Assembly: GCA_963575745.1 (NCBI GenBank)
Contig: CAUYUJ010014563.1
Coordinates: 364,480-384,479 of the forward strand
Direction: 5' to 3'
Length of the DNA stretch: 20,000 bases
Source of the DNA: Prorocentrum cordatum
Taxonomy: Eukaryota > Sar > Dinophyceae > Prorocentrales > Prorocentraceae
A program made the position numbers and the translations under genes. Shown piece by piece: positions 1 to 9,404 of this stretch. Position 1 is the first letter of the stretch, and the number at the start of each line of letters is the position of its first letter. The notes beneath the pieces were generated by a model. The model was not told the DNA's origin, did not search any database, and saw nothing but the letters and a program-made list of their open reading frames with translations.

Positions 1-1260
1 GTCTTACTATTATTATAATTAGTAATATTATTATTATTCGCTTTCGTCGTCGTATTAGTATTCTTATTCGTCATATTAGTATTCTTTTTATTCTTAACAG
101 TCTTAATAGTATTAGTACAATTCTTCATATTCATGTTACGATTCTTCTTAGTCGACGTGTTATTGATGTTATTATTCTTAGTACTATTATTATTGTTAGT
201 ATTCGTAATATGATTCTTCATTTTATCAAATATATTATTGTACTTGTATTTTTATTCTTATTAGTCGTAGCCTTAGTATGCGTATTATTGTTACTAGCCG
301 TACTCTTGTTATTAGTAGTACTAGTAGTATTGCTAGTATTAGTATTATTCCCCTCCTTGTTATTATCCTTCTTATTAGTATTATTATTATTCTTATTAGT
401 ATTATAATCCTTGTTCTTATTATTAGAAGTGGTAGTATGATTGTCCTTCTTCGTATTCTTAGTTTTGTTAGTATTACTATGCGTCTTAGTGTTATTAGTA
501 TTCTTATTAGACGTATGAATAGTAGTAGTAGTAGTGGTGGTATTATTATTCGTATTCCGTATTACTCTTAGTAGTACTCTTAATACTATTATTATGCTTC
601 GTGATAGTATTATTCCTATCCTTAGTAGATGTATCATCAGTATTAGTATTCTTATGCTTCTGAGTAGTAAGTCTTATTCTTCTTTTTAGTATCAGCATTG
701 TTATTAATATGCTTCTTAGCATTCTTAGTTTTAGTATTCGTCTTCTTCGCCTTAGGATTACCATTCGTATTATTAGTGCTATTCATAGTTTTCGCATTCG
801 TAATAATATTAGTGTTAGTGCGCTTCTTCTTAGTAGTATTATTGTTCTCAATAGTCATACTAGTATTCGCCTTCTTACTATTATTATTACTAGTATTAGT
901 AGTATAGCGTTAGTACTAGTATTATTACTGTTAAGTTTCGCATTATAATTATTATTCGTCTTATGAGTCTTATTATCATTATTCTTATTATTAGCGTTAG
1001 CAATCGTACTTATTCGTGTTGTTATTATTAGCATTCGTCTTAGCATTCGTATTATTCTTTTTCGCAGTAATACTCTTATTATTCATATTAGTATGCTTAT
1101 TGTTCTTATTATTCGTAATGTTATGATTCGCATTAGTAGTAAAATTCTTACGATGACCATTATTATTAATATCATTAGTCGTGTTGTTATTAATATTATT
1201 AATATCAGCATTATTATTAGTGGTAGTAGTAGAAGTATCATTATTAGTAATAACATTAAT
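1..1260. repeat. AT-rich degenerate triplet array (TTA/GTA/TTC/GTC)
   Basis: Read in triplets, most units are TTA, GTA, TTC or GTC, so the middle base is nearly always T, the first T or G, and the third A or C. In my hand count of the first 240 bases about two thirds of triplets fit this pattern; the phase shifts near 240 and again further on. The hydrophobic plus-strand frame and the Asn/Thr/Lys-rich minus-strand frame here are by-products of the pattern. No gene is visible. Confidence 0.85.
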
Positions 1261-1261
1261 A

Positions 1262-1707
1262 TGTTTATTCCTCTTATTCCTCTTCCTCCTCCTCCTCCTC
1301 TTCCTCCGCCTCCGCCTCCGCCTCCGCCTCCTCCTCCACCTCCTCATCCTCCTCCTCCTGCTCCTCCTCCTCCTCCTCCTCCTCCTGCTCCTCCTCCTCC
1401 TCCGCCTCCTCCGCCTCCTCCTCCGCCTCCTCTCCGCCTCCTCCCCCTCCTCCTCTCCTCCGCCGCCTCCGCCTCCTCCGCCTCCTCTGTCCTCCTGCTC
1501 CCCTCCTCCTCCTCCTCCTCCTCCTCCTACTCCTCCTGTTCCCCCCCTCCCTCCTCCTCCTCCTCTTCCTCCTCCTCCTCCTCCTCTCCTCCTCCTCCTT
1601 TTCCTGCTCCTCCTCCTCCTCCTCCTCCTCCTCCTCCTCCTCCTCCTCTCCTCCCTCCTCCTCCTCCTCTTCTCCTCCTCCTCCTCCTCCTCCTCCTCCT
1701 CCGCCCC
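1262..1707. repeat. CCT/CTC polypyrimidine tract
   Basis: Nearly continuous CCT triplets with scattered CCG, TCC and GCT interruptions; the longest clean run lies around 1609-1648. The plus strand is almost pure pyrimidine, so the duplex is a polypurine-polypyrimidine tract able in principle to form triplex (H-DNA). Pro-, Ser- and Leu-rich frames on the plus strand and Glu/Arg-rich frames on the minus strand are artefacts. Confidence 0.9.
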
Positions 1708-2061
1708 AGGAGCTCAAAAAAAGTGGTGGTATGGGTACGTTTTCCTCCTCTGAGCCTCGGCCGAGGCGCGGCGCCAAGCGCACGCGCAGCGCTCCGCGAC
1801 TCGCAGCGCAGCGCTCGCAGCGCGCAGGCGCTCAGCGCAGGCACCCGGCCGAGGCCCGCGGCCCTCGCGCAGCGCCAGAGGAACCACGCGCGGCCACCCG
1901 AGAAGCGGCGGCCATCCGCGCGCCAGGGCGGCGCCGCGCGGTGGGGGCACTGCGCGGGCTCGCGGCGCGCGCCTGGCGGCCAGGGCCGAGGCCTCTCGGA
2001 GGAGGAAACAGATAAACCTATGCTGCTGACCTCGCCTCGTCATCCCCTGCTTGGGCCCCCT
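1708..2061. other. GC-rich core between CCT and GGA tracts, no gene recognised
   Basis: About 350 bases of very GC-rich sequence with many GCGC and CGCAGCGC words. It is open in several frames, but the Ala/Arg-rich translations look compositional. I see no domain, RNA gene or promoter. Confidence 0.6.
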
Positions 2062-2535
2062 GGGAGGAGGAGGGGGACGAGGAGGAGGAGGAGGAGGAGG
2101 AGGAGGTTGAGGAGGAGGAGGAGGAAGAGGAGGAGGAGGAGGAAGAGGAGGAGGAGGTCGAGGACGTGGAGGAGGAGGAGGTTGAGGAGGAAGAGGAGGA
2201 GGTTGAGGAAGGTGTGGAAGAGGAGGCGAAGGAGGAGGAGGAGGAGAAGGAGGAGGAGGAGGAGGACGACGACGAGGAGGAGGAGGTTGAGTACGAGGAG
2301 GAGGAGGAGGAGGAGGAGGAGGAGGAGGAGGAGAAGGCGAGGAGGAGGAGGAGGAGGAGGAGGAGGAGGAGGAGGGGTTTGACTACGACGAGAAGGAGGA
2401 GGAGGAGAAGGAGGAGGAGGAGGAGGACGACGACGAGGAGGACGAGGAGGACGAGGTGGTTGAGGAAGTTACGGAGAGGAGGAGGAGGAGGAGGTGGAAG
2501 AGGAAGAGGAAGAGGAAGAGGAGGAAGAAGAAGAT
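2062..2535. repeat. GGA/GAG polypurine tract
   Basis: GGA triplets interrupted by GAC, GTT and GAA. It is the reverse-complement composition of the CCT tract at 1262-1707, so the two can pair across the 354-bp core. Glu-, Arg- and Ser-rich frames here are artefacts of the repeat. Confidence 0.9.
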
Positions 2536-2610
2536 GAGGGCCAGGGGGCGCCACGCGGGCGAGGAGCAGGCCACACATCCGTCTTTTTCCCTGTCTTGGA
2601 CCCCCTACGA

Positions 2611-2712
2611 GGCCCTCGTCGCGACGGCAGGATCCGCCTCGGAAGCTTGGTCCGAAAGCACCCCGAGAAAGGTCCAGGGAGTAGCGGTGTGGGTGCCTTT
2701 CGTGTCCCCCAC
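2611..2712 (+). repeat. Left arm of diverged inverted repeat
   Basis: This ~100-bp stretch aligns with the reverse complement of 2852-2951 with few gaps. Shared words include GGCCCTCGTCGC and GGGAGTAGCGGT. The aligned peptides also match: GPRR..RIR near the start and GPGSSG in the middle appear in the plus-strand frame of this arm and the minus-strand frame of the other. I do not recognise a protein family. Confidence 0.7.
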
Positions 2713-2851
2713 TTCGGCGGCTGGACGACGCCTCTGGCGAAGGCGGCAGCGGCAACAGAGGCTGCAACGCCCCCGCGGTATAGATCCCGTGGGCCCGCGG
2801 CCGCGTGGGTGCGATCCGCGCAGGGCACTCGCGAGAAAACGATCCGTGCTT

Positions 2852-2951
2852 GTGGAAGCCAGAAGGTGCCGATACCGCTACTCCCCGGACCTGTCCTGGG
2901 GTGCGTTCTGAACAGACTGCGGGGGCGAATCCGGCGATGGCGACGAGGGCC
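2852..2951 (-). repeat. Right arm of diverged inverted repeat
   Basis: Reverse-complement partner of 2611-2712, separated from it by ~140 bp of GC-rich unique sequence. Identity looks like roughly 70 percent by eye, so this is an old duplication rather than a fresh hairpin. The surrounding 2536-3110 contains no other feature I can support. Confidence 0.7.
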
Positions 2952-3110
2952 TTTCAGGTGGTCCCCCGAAAGAAGATGAGGCAAGGGTAGCAGTATGGGT
3001 TCGCGGCCCAGGGGCCCAGCCCGCGAGGCCGTGGATACGGATATTGTTCCCCGCCCACGAGCAACGTTGAGCAGGGACCGACCGTCTCAGCATTCCTGTA
3101 GGCCTACCAC

Positions 3111-3389
3111 GAAATGCCCTGAGAACAAAATAGTGTTCCCCAAAAAAACCTGTTCTTAGAACATAAAGCCGATGTGTTCACATCCCACCAGCCCCTTGGG
3201 CGACATCTTCGGGGAGGGGAACCCTCCCCCTCCCTGGGCTTTTGTTGGGGAGGGGCCCCGAAGCGTCAGAGGGTCCTCGTTCGGCCCCTGCGAAGGCCAA
3301 TTTTTGACACTCTTCACGACGATCGTGGCCCCCGAGGGGGGGGGAGCTACATTTAAGACCCACCCTCCGTTGACCGACCGCCTCGAAGA
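3111..3389. other. Unclassified G/C-run-rich spacer
   Basis: Contains runs such as GGGGAGGGG and CCCTCCCCC that could fold locally, and the left copy of a 15-bp inverted repeat at 3150-3164. No coding signal is seen. Confidence 0.4.
3150..3164 (+). repeat. Palindromic 15-mer, left copy
   Basis: CTGTTCTTAGAACAT is itself nearly palindromic and matches the reverse complement of 3755-3769 at 14 of 15 positions. The pair brackets the CCAAGA array at 3390-3605, so they could be ends of a ~620-bp element, though no target duplication was found. Confidence 0.5.
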
Positions 3390-3605
3390 TAGCCCCAAGA
3401 GGCCCTCCAGGGCCCCCAAGAAACCCCCAAGAGGGCTCCAAGAGCCTCCAAGAGGCCCTAAGAGGCCTCCAAGACGCACCCGAAAGGCACCCAGGAGGCC
3501 TCAGACAGTCCCAAGATGACCTCCAAGATGGCTCGAAATAGCCCAAGCTGGCTCCCAAGATGCTCCAAGAAGCCCCAAGACCGCTCCAAGACGGCTCGAG
3601 ATGGC
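3390..3605 (+). repeat. CCAAGA short-period array, copy 1
   Basis: Repeated CCAAGA separated by G/C-rich filler at ~10-11 bp spacing, for example around GCTCCAAGAGCCTCCAAGAG. Same family as 6905-7380, 13455-13640 and 14741-16200. Frames rich in Pro/Arg on this strand and Leu/Gly/Trp/Ser on the other are by-products. Confidence 0.85.
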
Positions 3606-4110
3606 CACGGGTACCAAAATTAAGGGGGTGGCGGGGGGAGGGAGGAGAGGGAAGAGGAAGGGAGGAGGAGAAGGAGAGCGACGCGGGAACTCTCTTCAAA
3701 ACGAGGACCCCATTCCACACAGGACGGCTGGGAACAATACCATCTCAGACAAACATGTTCTGAGAACAGTACGCGCAGACCACAAAAGGTACTCGGTCCC
3801 CTTCTGACGCCGGAAACAGCCTCCTGGCATCAGTGTTTCGAGACGGGGAGGTATATGATGCACCCGGAAGCCTGCCGAGGTCCCTGAAGGCACCGGAGTA
3901 ACACGGGGGGCCTGAGGCCCGAAGAGGACCAGAAACGCCTGGAATACTCGAGCCCCAATCATCGGCCCCCCCTTCTTATCGTCGCATCCTCCCGCGAGGA
4001 GGCGCGGCGGGGAGGAGAAAAGGAGAGCACGGGGGGGCACAAGGAAGAGGAGGGGGATGAGGATGAGGGTGAGGATGAGGACGACGAGGAGGAGGAGGAG
4101 GAGGACCTGT
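3606..4110. other. Purine-rich and unclassified sequence
   Basis: Purine-rich patch at ~3628-3680, unclassified sequence at ~3690-4000, and a GAGGATGAGG/GAGGAGGAGG patch at ~4047-4108. No gene is recognised. Confidence 0.4.
3755..3769 (-). repeat. Palindromic 15-mer, right copy
   Basis: ATGTTCTGAGAACAG is the inverted partner of 3150-3164 with one mismatch. Because each copy is near-palindromic, direct versus inverted orientation is only weakly distinguished. Confidence 0.5.
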
Positions 4111-4126
4111 GTAAACCCAAGAGTCA

Positions 4127-4378
4127 TCAACGATGTTGGAATGAACCCTCCCTCCAAGTTCCCCCTTCATAGGCCCCTACAGCGCTGCATTTCCATTGGG
4201 TGAACTGCCTCGTTGGAAGACATCCGTTTGAAGACCTTGAAGCATGCCGAAAAAATGTTCTCGGGATTTCCACGCCACGGATCAACCTGACTGCTGCGTC
4301 CTCACGATCTGGAATCGTGACAGAAGGCCGTTTTTGGGACTTCAGCACCGCGAACCAGCATAATTGCTGCACCCGCAT
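4127..4378 (-). CDS. Hypothetical ORF, 83 aa, weak
   Basis: An ATG-started 83-codon frame in one of the few stretches without low complexity. The composition is mixed and protein-like (Trp, Cys, Phe and charged residues), but I recognise no domain, and a 72-codon frame overlaps it on the other strand. There is no neighbouring gene to support it. It may be chance or an exon fragment. Confidence 0.15.
   Translation of the reverse strand: MRVQQLCWFAVLKSQKRPSVTIPDREDAAVRLIRGVEIPRTFFRHASRSSNGCLPTRQFTQWKCSAVGAYEGGTWREGSFQHR
4302..4320. repeat. Short perfect hairpin
   Basis: TCACGAT and ATCGTGA form a 7-bp stem around a 5-nt loop. It is isolated and of unknown role. Confidence 0.5.
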
Positions 4379-4429
4379 AATCCTGAATCCTTCCCAAACG
4401 CTATTTCTGGTACGCTGATCATGGGAATT

Positions 4430-4446
4430 CGTGAAACTATTTCACG
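4430..4446. repeat. Perfect hairpin followed by T-rich stretch
   Basis: CGTGAAA and TTTCACG form a 7-bp stem with a 3-nt loop, followed at once by TTTTGCTTTTT. It resembles an intrinsic terminator, but in a nuclear genome that reading is doubtful; runs of four or more T can stop RNA polymerase III. Confidence 0.4.
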
Positions 4447-4457
4447 TTTTGCTTTTT

Positions 4458-5383
4458 CCCTACCTAGGCTCTGCCTAGAAGGGTTCTTACTCTCTTAGAT
4501 TAAAGGGGCCGGGCAGTGCTACACGCCCCGGGCGGTTCCCCCGGTCCCCGCCCCGCGGTTCCCCCAGTCCCCTGGGAGCTTTAGCCTTAGCCTTAGCTTT
4601 AGCTTTAGCTTAGCTTTAGCTTTAGCTTAGCTTTAGCTTAGCTTTAGCTTAGTGTTAGCATAGTTTTAGCTTAGCTGTAGCTTAGCTTTAGCTTAGCTTT
4701 AGCTTAGCTTTAGCTTAGCTTCAGCTTATATTTAGCTTAGCTTTAGCTTAGTGTTAGCTTAGCCTTAGCTTAGCTTTAGCTTAGCTTTAACTTAGCTTTA
4801 GCTTAGCTTTAGCTTAGCTTTAGCTTAGCTTCAGCTTAGTGTTAGCTTAGCTTTAGCTTAGCTTTCGCTTAGCTTTAGCTTAGCTTCAGCTTAGTGTTAG
4901 CTTAGCTTTAGCTTAGTGGTAGCTTAGCTTTAGCTTAGCTTTAGCTTAGCTTTAGCTTAGCTTTAGCTTAGCGTTAGCTTAGCTTAGCTTAGCTTTAGCT
5001 TAGCTTCAGCTTAGCTTTAGCTTATATTTAGCTTAGCTTTAGCTTAGATGTAGCTTAGCTTTAGCTTAGTTTTAGCTTAGCTTTAGCTTAGCTTTAGCTT
5101 AGCTTTAGCTTAGTGTTAGCTTAGCTTTAGCTTAGCTTTAGCTTAGCTTTAGCTTAGCTTTCGCTTAGCTTCAGCTTAGCTTTAGCTTAGCTTTAGCTTA
5201 GCTTTAGCTTAGCTTTAGCTTAGCGTTAGCTTTAGCTTTGGCTTAGCTTCAGCTTAGCTTTAGCTTAGCTTTAGCTTAGCTTTAGCTTAGCTTTAGCTTA
5301 GCTTTAGCTTAGCTTCAGATTAGCTTTAGCTTAACTGTTAGTACTAATGCTGTTTTCCTAGGGGCTCCAACTCCTAGGTAGGG
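4458..5383. repeat. Inverted repeat ends flanking the 11-bp array
   Basis: CCCTACCTAGG at 4458-4468 is matched by its exact reverse complement at 5373-5383, and a further CCTAG word lies just inside each end. The pair encloses the TTTAGCTTAGC array. No target-site duplication is evident, so a mobile element is possible but unproven. Confidence 0.4.
4577..5337 (+). repeat. 11-bp tandem array TTTAGCTTAGC
   Basis: About 69 units of an 11-mer, itself a 6+5 alternation of TTTAGC and TTAGC. Common variants replace CTTTAGC with CTTCAGC, TGTTAGC or CTGTAGC. The left edge starts with simpler CCTTAGC and CTTTAGC units. AGCT occurs in nearly every unit. There is no coding potential. Confidence 0.95.
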
Positions 5384-5429
5384 TCGCACTGGGATAATCT
5401 GATATTCATGTGTATTATATATATAGATG

Positions 5430-6290
5430 TATTACAAATGCGCGCGGCACTAGGGCGAGAGCCACATTTTCAAAAGGAACCGTCCTCAATCCGTGAAGCG
5501 TCTTGCAAATGTTTAAAGCGAATGTGCTCGGCGCTATGGCGAGAGCCACACTTTGAAAACGACCGACCCTCGATATATGAAACCCTTGCAGAATTTAAGA
5601 ACGAATGCGCGCGGCGCGAAGGCGAGAACCACATGTTGAGAACAACCCGCCCTCAATCCGTGCGGCGCGAAGGCGAGAGCCACATCTTGAAAGCCAACCG
5701 CCCTCAATCCGTGTGCAAATCTGAAAAACGAATGTGCGCGGCGCGAGGGCGAGAGCCATATTCTGGAAACCACCCGCCCTCAATCCGTGAAGCTCTTGCA
5801 TTTGTCGGTTTCACGAATGTGCGCGGCGCTGAGGCGAGAGCCACATTCTGAAAACCACCCGCCCTCAATCCGTGAAACCCTTGCACATGTTTAAGACGAA
5901 TGTGCGCGGCGCCAAAGCGAGAGCCAGGCTTTGAAAACGGCCCGCCTTCAATCCGTGAAGCTCTTGCAAATTCTGAAAACGAATGTGCGCATTTTGAAAA
6001 GGAACCGCCCTCAATCCGTGAAACTGCTGCAAATGCTTAAAACGAATGTGCGCGACGCAAAGGCGAAAGTCACATTTTGGAAAGCAACCGCCCTCAATCC
6101 GTGAAATTCTTGCAAATGTTTAAAACGAATGTGCGCGGCGCGAAGGCGAGAGCCACATTCTGAAAAGCAACCGCGCTCAATCCGTGAAACTCTTACAACT
6201 GTTTACAACGAATGTGCGCGGCACGAAGGCGAGAGCCACATTCTGAAAACCACCCGCCCTCCATCTGTGAAACTGCTGTCATTGCTGAGG
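5430..6290 (+). repeat. ~84-bp tandem array
   Basis: About eleven units marked by CCCTCAATCCGTGAA and by GGCGAGAGCCACAT. Marker spacings are mostly 81-86 bp, with shortened units of ~51 bp near 5650-5701 and ~62 bp near 5946-6008. The last unit, at ~6258, is diverged. Because 84 is divisible by 3, Arg/Glu-rich frames persist across units; I take these as by-products. Confidence 0.9.
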
Positions 6291-6372
6291 CTTCAGAATC
6301 ATAAATGGTGAGAAAGTCTCAGGCGAAACGCCCGGCCCGCCCTAAAGACTGGCCTCGGGGTGCGACAGGGAG

Positions 6373-6512
6373 AGAGGAGGAGGCTGAGGAGGCTGAGGAG
6401 GAGAAGGAGAAGGAGAAGGAGGAGGAGGAGGAGGAGGAGGAGGAGGAGGAGGAGTGCGGGGGAACAAGGCGGCGACGACGACTACGACTACGACTGCGCC
6501 AGCGACGATGAG
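6373..6512. repeat. GGA/GCT then CGA microsatellite tract
   Basis: GAGGCTGAGGAG and GAGAAGGAG units merge into pure GGA (about 6418-6453), followed by degenerate CGA/CTA triplets from ~6470. Purine-rich low complexity. Confidence 0.85.
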
Positions 6513-6904
6513 GGGCAACAGCAAAGCCCCCGCTGGCGAGGAGCGAGCTTGCTGCGCTTGCCGGGTCCTCGGCCCGCAGCTCCAGCTTCAGCTGTTCCCG
6601 CTCTACGCGCACGAAGTGCCTCTCGGCCCCAGTCCGCTCGCAGGGCGCGGTCAGGAGGACGGGGCCTATAGATCGGGGGCGGCCAAGAGGGGGGCGTCCA
6701 AGATGGGGGGCGCAAATCATGGCCGGCGGCATTTGCGCGGCCAAAAGGGCCAGGGACGTATTGAAATCCGCCGATCCGGCGTGTGAGTTTAAGAAAGGTA
6801 CAACCTGAGCTTCAGCTCTGCTGGGGGGGGGGCGGGGTGGCTCTGCCGGGGTAGGGGGGGGGGGGGGGTCATGGGGTCCACCCTTTCTTCCCCCCCCCGG
6901 GAAT
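6513..6904. other. GC-rich unclassified sequence with long G runs
   Basis: Contains an 8-bp inverted pair GCGCAAAT/ATTTGCGC at 6710-6738 and G-runs, including a run of 15 G at 6854-6868 that could form quadruplexes. No gene is recognised. Confidence 0.5.
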
Positions 6905-7380
6905 CCCAACGGCCCAAGAGCGCTCCTGGACGCCCAAGATGGCCTGAAGACGGCCCAAGAGGCCTCCAAGACGCCTTAAGGAGATCCCAAGAGGACCCCC
7001 AAGAGGGCCCCAAGAGGATACAATAATAAAGTTGCTAATAGGTTTTGAAACATTTTAACACTTTCGCCTTTTCCGTCTTAGAAGCGCCGAAGACGGTCCA
7101 AGAGGCCCCGAAGATCGCCCCAAGACAGCCCAAGAGGCCCCCAAGAGGCCCCAAGATGGCCTCAAGAGGGTGAATCCGAACGGACCCTTCTAGTCCTCCA
7201 CCCCAAGATGACCCCAAGAGCCCCCAAGATGCCCCCGAGGCGCCCGCAAGGGGCCCCCAGAGGCCCCCAAGAGGTCCCCAAGGGGCCCCCAAGAGGACCC
7301 CGAGAGGCCCCCAAGAGGCCCAAAAGCCCCAAAGGCACCCAAGAAGCCCCAAGAACCAAGAGGCCCCAAGAGGCGCTCAC
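6905..7380 (+). repeat. CCAAGA short-period array, copy 2, with AT-rich spacer
   Basis: Dense CCAAGA/CCCAAGAGG units at 10-11 bp steps, interrupted at ~7021-7080 by an AT-rich segment (TTTTGAAACATTTTAACAC, then CGCCTTTTCCG). That segment resembles the spacers of the ~449-bp repeats at 14936, 15384 and 15834, so this is a diverged member of that composite family. Confidence 0.8.
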
Positions 7381-7513
7381 TCGTGTGCTGCCAGGCCAAA
7401 GGTGCACGGCCTGACTTGGTATTGCTCGGAAGCGAGAGAGATGAACGAAGAACCTTCCACCCGTCGCCGTCACCAGTCGTCGGTCGTCGGCCGTCGGCAG
7501 CCGTTCGCCGTCA

Positions 7514-7628
<115 letters not shown>

Positions 7629-7720
7629 GTTCGTCGTCATTAACTCCTTCTTCGGTCGTCGTCGTAATTTTCCCGCTCGTCGACCGTTGGTCGTCCGTTG
7701 TCGTCGTAATCGTCCATTTT

Positions 7721-8109
7721 AACAACAATAGCATCAGGAGCGCCCCGGATCGGCGGCACTGGCCGGAGGCCACTACAATAAGAAAAGGCGCCATGAAATC
7801 TGGGGAGATATCATGCCCCCCCGCCATGATATCCACACACACACACACCCCTAGTCATCGCCCCCTCTTTGCCGCCCCCGATTAGATGTACAGAGTCGGC
7901 AACCACAGCGGGCCGAAGGCCTAGACGGATCGACATTCTATGTAGATAGGTACGCATTGTATAAATTCTAGCGCATCCGAAGCTAGCCGCACAGGATCCG
8001 GTGAGGATGGATATCATCCCGCAAGGATCACCATATGGGAGCGTACTTCCTGATAGACGCTTCAGGAGTCGCTGAGTAAGGCTCCAAGAAGTCGCACAAG
8101 ACAGCCACG
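7721..8109. other. Unclassified sequence with one hairpin
   Basis: Mixed-composition sequence without clear repeats. GATATCATG (7807-7815) and CATGATATC (7825-7833) form a 9-bp stem over a C-rich loop, followed by a short CA run. No gene is recognised. Confidence 0.4.
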
Positions 8110-8159
8110 ATGAGGACCCAGGGCAGCTGCAGGGAGGATACCCGAGAACCCCAGAGAGC

Positions 8160-8530
8160 CTGGCGGAACCATGATGCCTTTGGGGAACGTTCTTGGGGGG
8201 CTCTTGGGTTTTTTGTTTGGGATGGGGCATCTCCAGTTTTTGTTGGGAGTCTCCTGGTGGCCTCTTGGGACTTCTTGGGGACGCCTCGGGGGCCTCCTGG
8301 GGGCTCTTGGCGTCTGGGCTCGAAATGTCGGTTTGGATCCCCGCTCATGCCCCTGTCTTGGGGCCGTCTTGAAGGCCTCTTGGGCAGTCTTGGCGGCCTC
8401 TTGGGCCGTCTTGGCGTTCTCTTGGGTTGTTTTCGGGCTGGCGAGGGGACCTCTTGGGCTGTTTGGGTTATGTCTTTGGGACCTCTTGGGCCGTCTTGGA
8501 GCCTGGGACAGCCAAAAGAGCATGAGGGAG
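8160..8530 (-). repeat. CCAAGA array in reverse orientation (CTTGGG), copy 3
   Basis: TCTTGGG units at 10-11 bp steps, for example at 8356-8430 where GTCTTGG and CTCTTGG alternate. This is the reverse complement of the family at 3390, 6905 and 14741. Confidence 0.85.
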
Positions 8531-8562
8531 GCGGGGACAGGAAGACGTAAAAGAGAGACGAC

Positions 8563-9143
8563 AAGGAAGGAGGAAGGAAAATGCCGCAGCGGGGAGGAGG
8601 GAGGAGGAGAAGGAGGAGAAGGATGTGGAACGGGAGACGGAGGAGAACCAAGAGCAAGGGAGAGATCAGGGAGAACGGACAGCGATGGATAGGGAAAACG
8701 GAAGCGCACTCGGCGGCACACTAAAGCCTGGAACGGGAGCGAACGGAGGGGGGGTCGACCTTGAGAAAAAGGATTTGAGGGAGTTCCCCTTTTTGTTCAA
8801 GCTAGGCTTCCTACCACCTAGGGGAGCAGGATGCTGGGTGAGGGCGGCGGAAACAGGAAGTGTTGAAAGAGAAGAGATGAGGATGAGGGAGGGGGGAGAC
8901 GGAAGCGCAAGAGAGAAGCGGAGAGAGGAAGGCGTGAAGGAGAGCCGAGGAAGGAGGAAGGAGGAAAAATGACGCAGCGGGGAGGAGGGAGGAGGAGAGG
9001 AAGGAGAAGGATGTGGAACGGGAGACGGAGAAGAACCCAGACCAAGAGCAGGAGAGAGAGCAGGGAGAACGGACAGCGAGGGATGGGAAAATCGCATTCG
9101 GAGGCACACCGACGCCTGTGACAGGAGGGAAAGGAGGGGGTAG
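8563..9143 (+). repeat. Direct duplication of a purine-rich ~195-bp segment
   Basis: 8563-8757 and about 8951-9143 share long matches at an offset of ~388 bp. Markers are CGCAGCGGGGAGGAGGGAGG, AAGGATGTGGAACGGGAGAC and CAGGGAGAACGGACAGCGA. The intervening 8758-8950 is unique. Matching Ser/Pro-rich minus-strand frames follow from the duplication. Confidence 0.85.
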
Positions 9144-9404
9144 ATGAAAAATTATAGCCAGAGCCCCGTATCCCCAAACAGCGTGTCTAGAGCCAAGGTG
9201 GCTCCTAAGAGTGCTCGTGCGTCATACTGCTTCTGATCCGCCTGCGCCTTCGGTGTCGTCGTCTATTGTTTCATAATGATTGTCGTCGTCATCCCCCCTC
9301 CCTGCATCCACGCAGTTTTCCTTCTCGCCCACGCCCTCACTCTTCTAATACACCTTATCCTCCTCATCCCCATCATATATTCCTCCCGCTCTTCCTCCTC
9401 ATCA
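9144..9404. other. Unclassified sequence
   Basis: Mixed sequence grading into pyrimidine-rich DNA from ~9285. Nothing identifiable. Confidence 0.3.

Noticed and set aside
210-637. Hydrophobic plus-strand and Asn/Thr-rich minus-strand ORFs as a membrane protein or Asn-rich protein
   Set aside because: Both follow from the NTN triplet pattern (Leu/Val/Ile on one strand, Asn/Lys on the other); there is no topology beyond the repeat.
1093-2767. Long Pro-, Arg-, Glu- and Ser-rich ORFs (up to 429 codons)
   Set aside because: They are translations of CCT/GGA tracts, open in many frames on both strands because the repeats contain no stop codon.
4430-4456. Rho-independent terminator
   Set aside because: Shape fits, but the window is nuclear eukaryotic and no transcription unit ends here.
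4577-5337. Telomere or interstitial telomere
   Set aside because: The unit is TTTAGCTTAGC, not TTTAGGG; no GGG-bearing telomere units are present.
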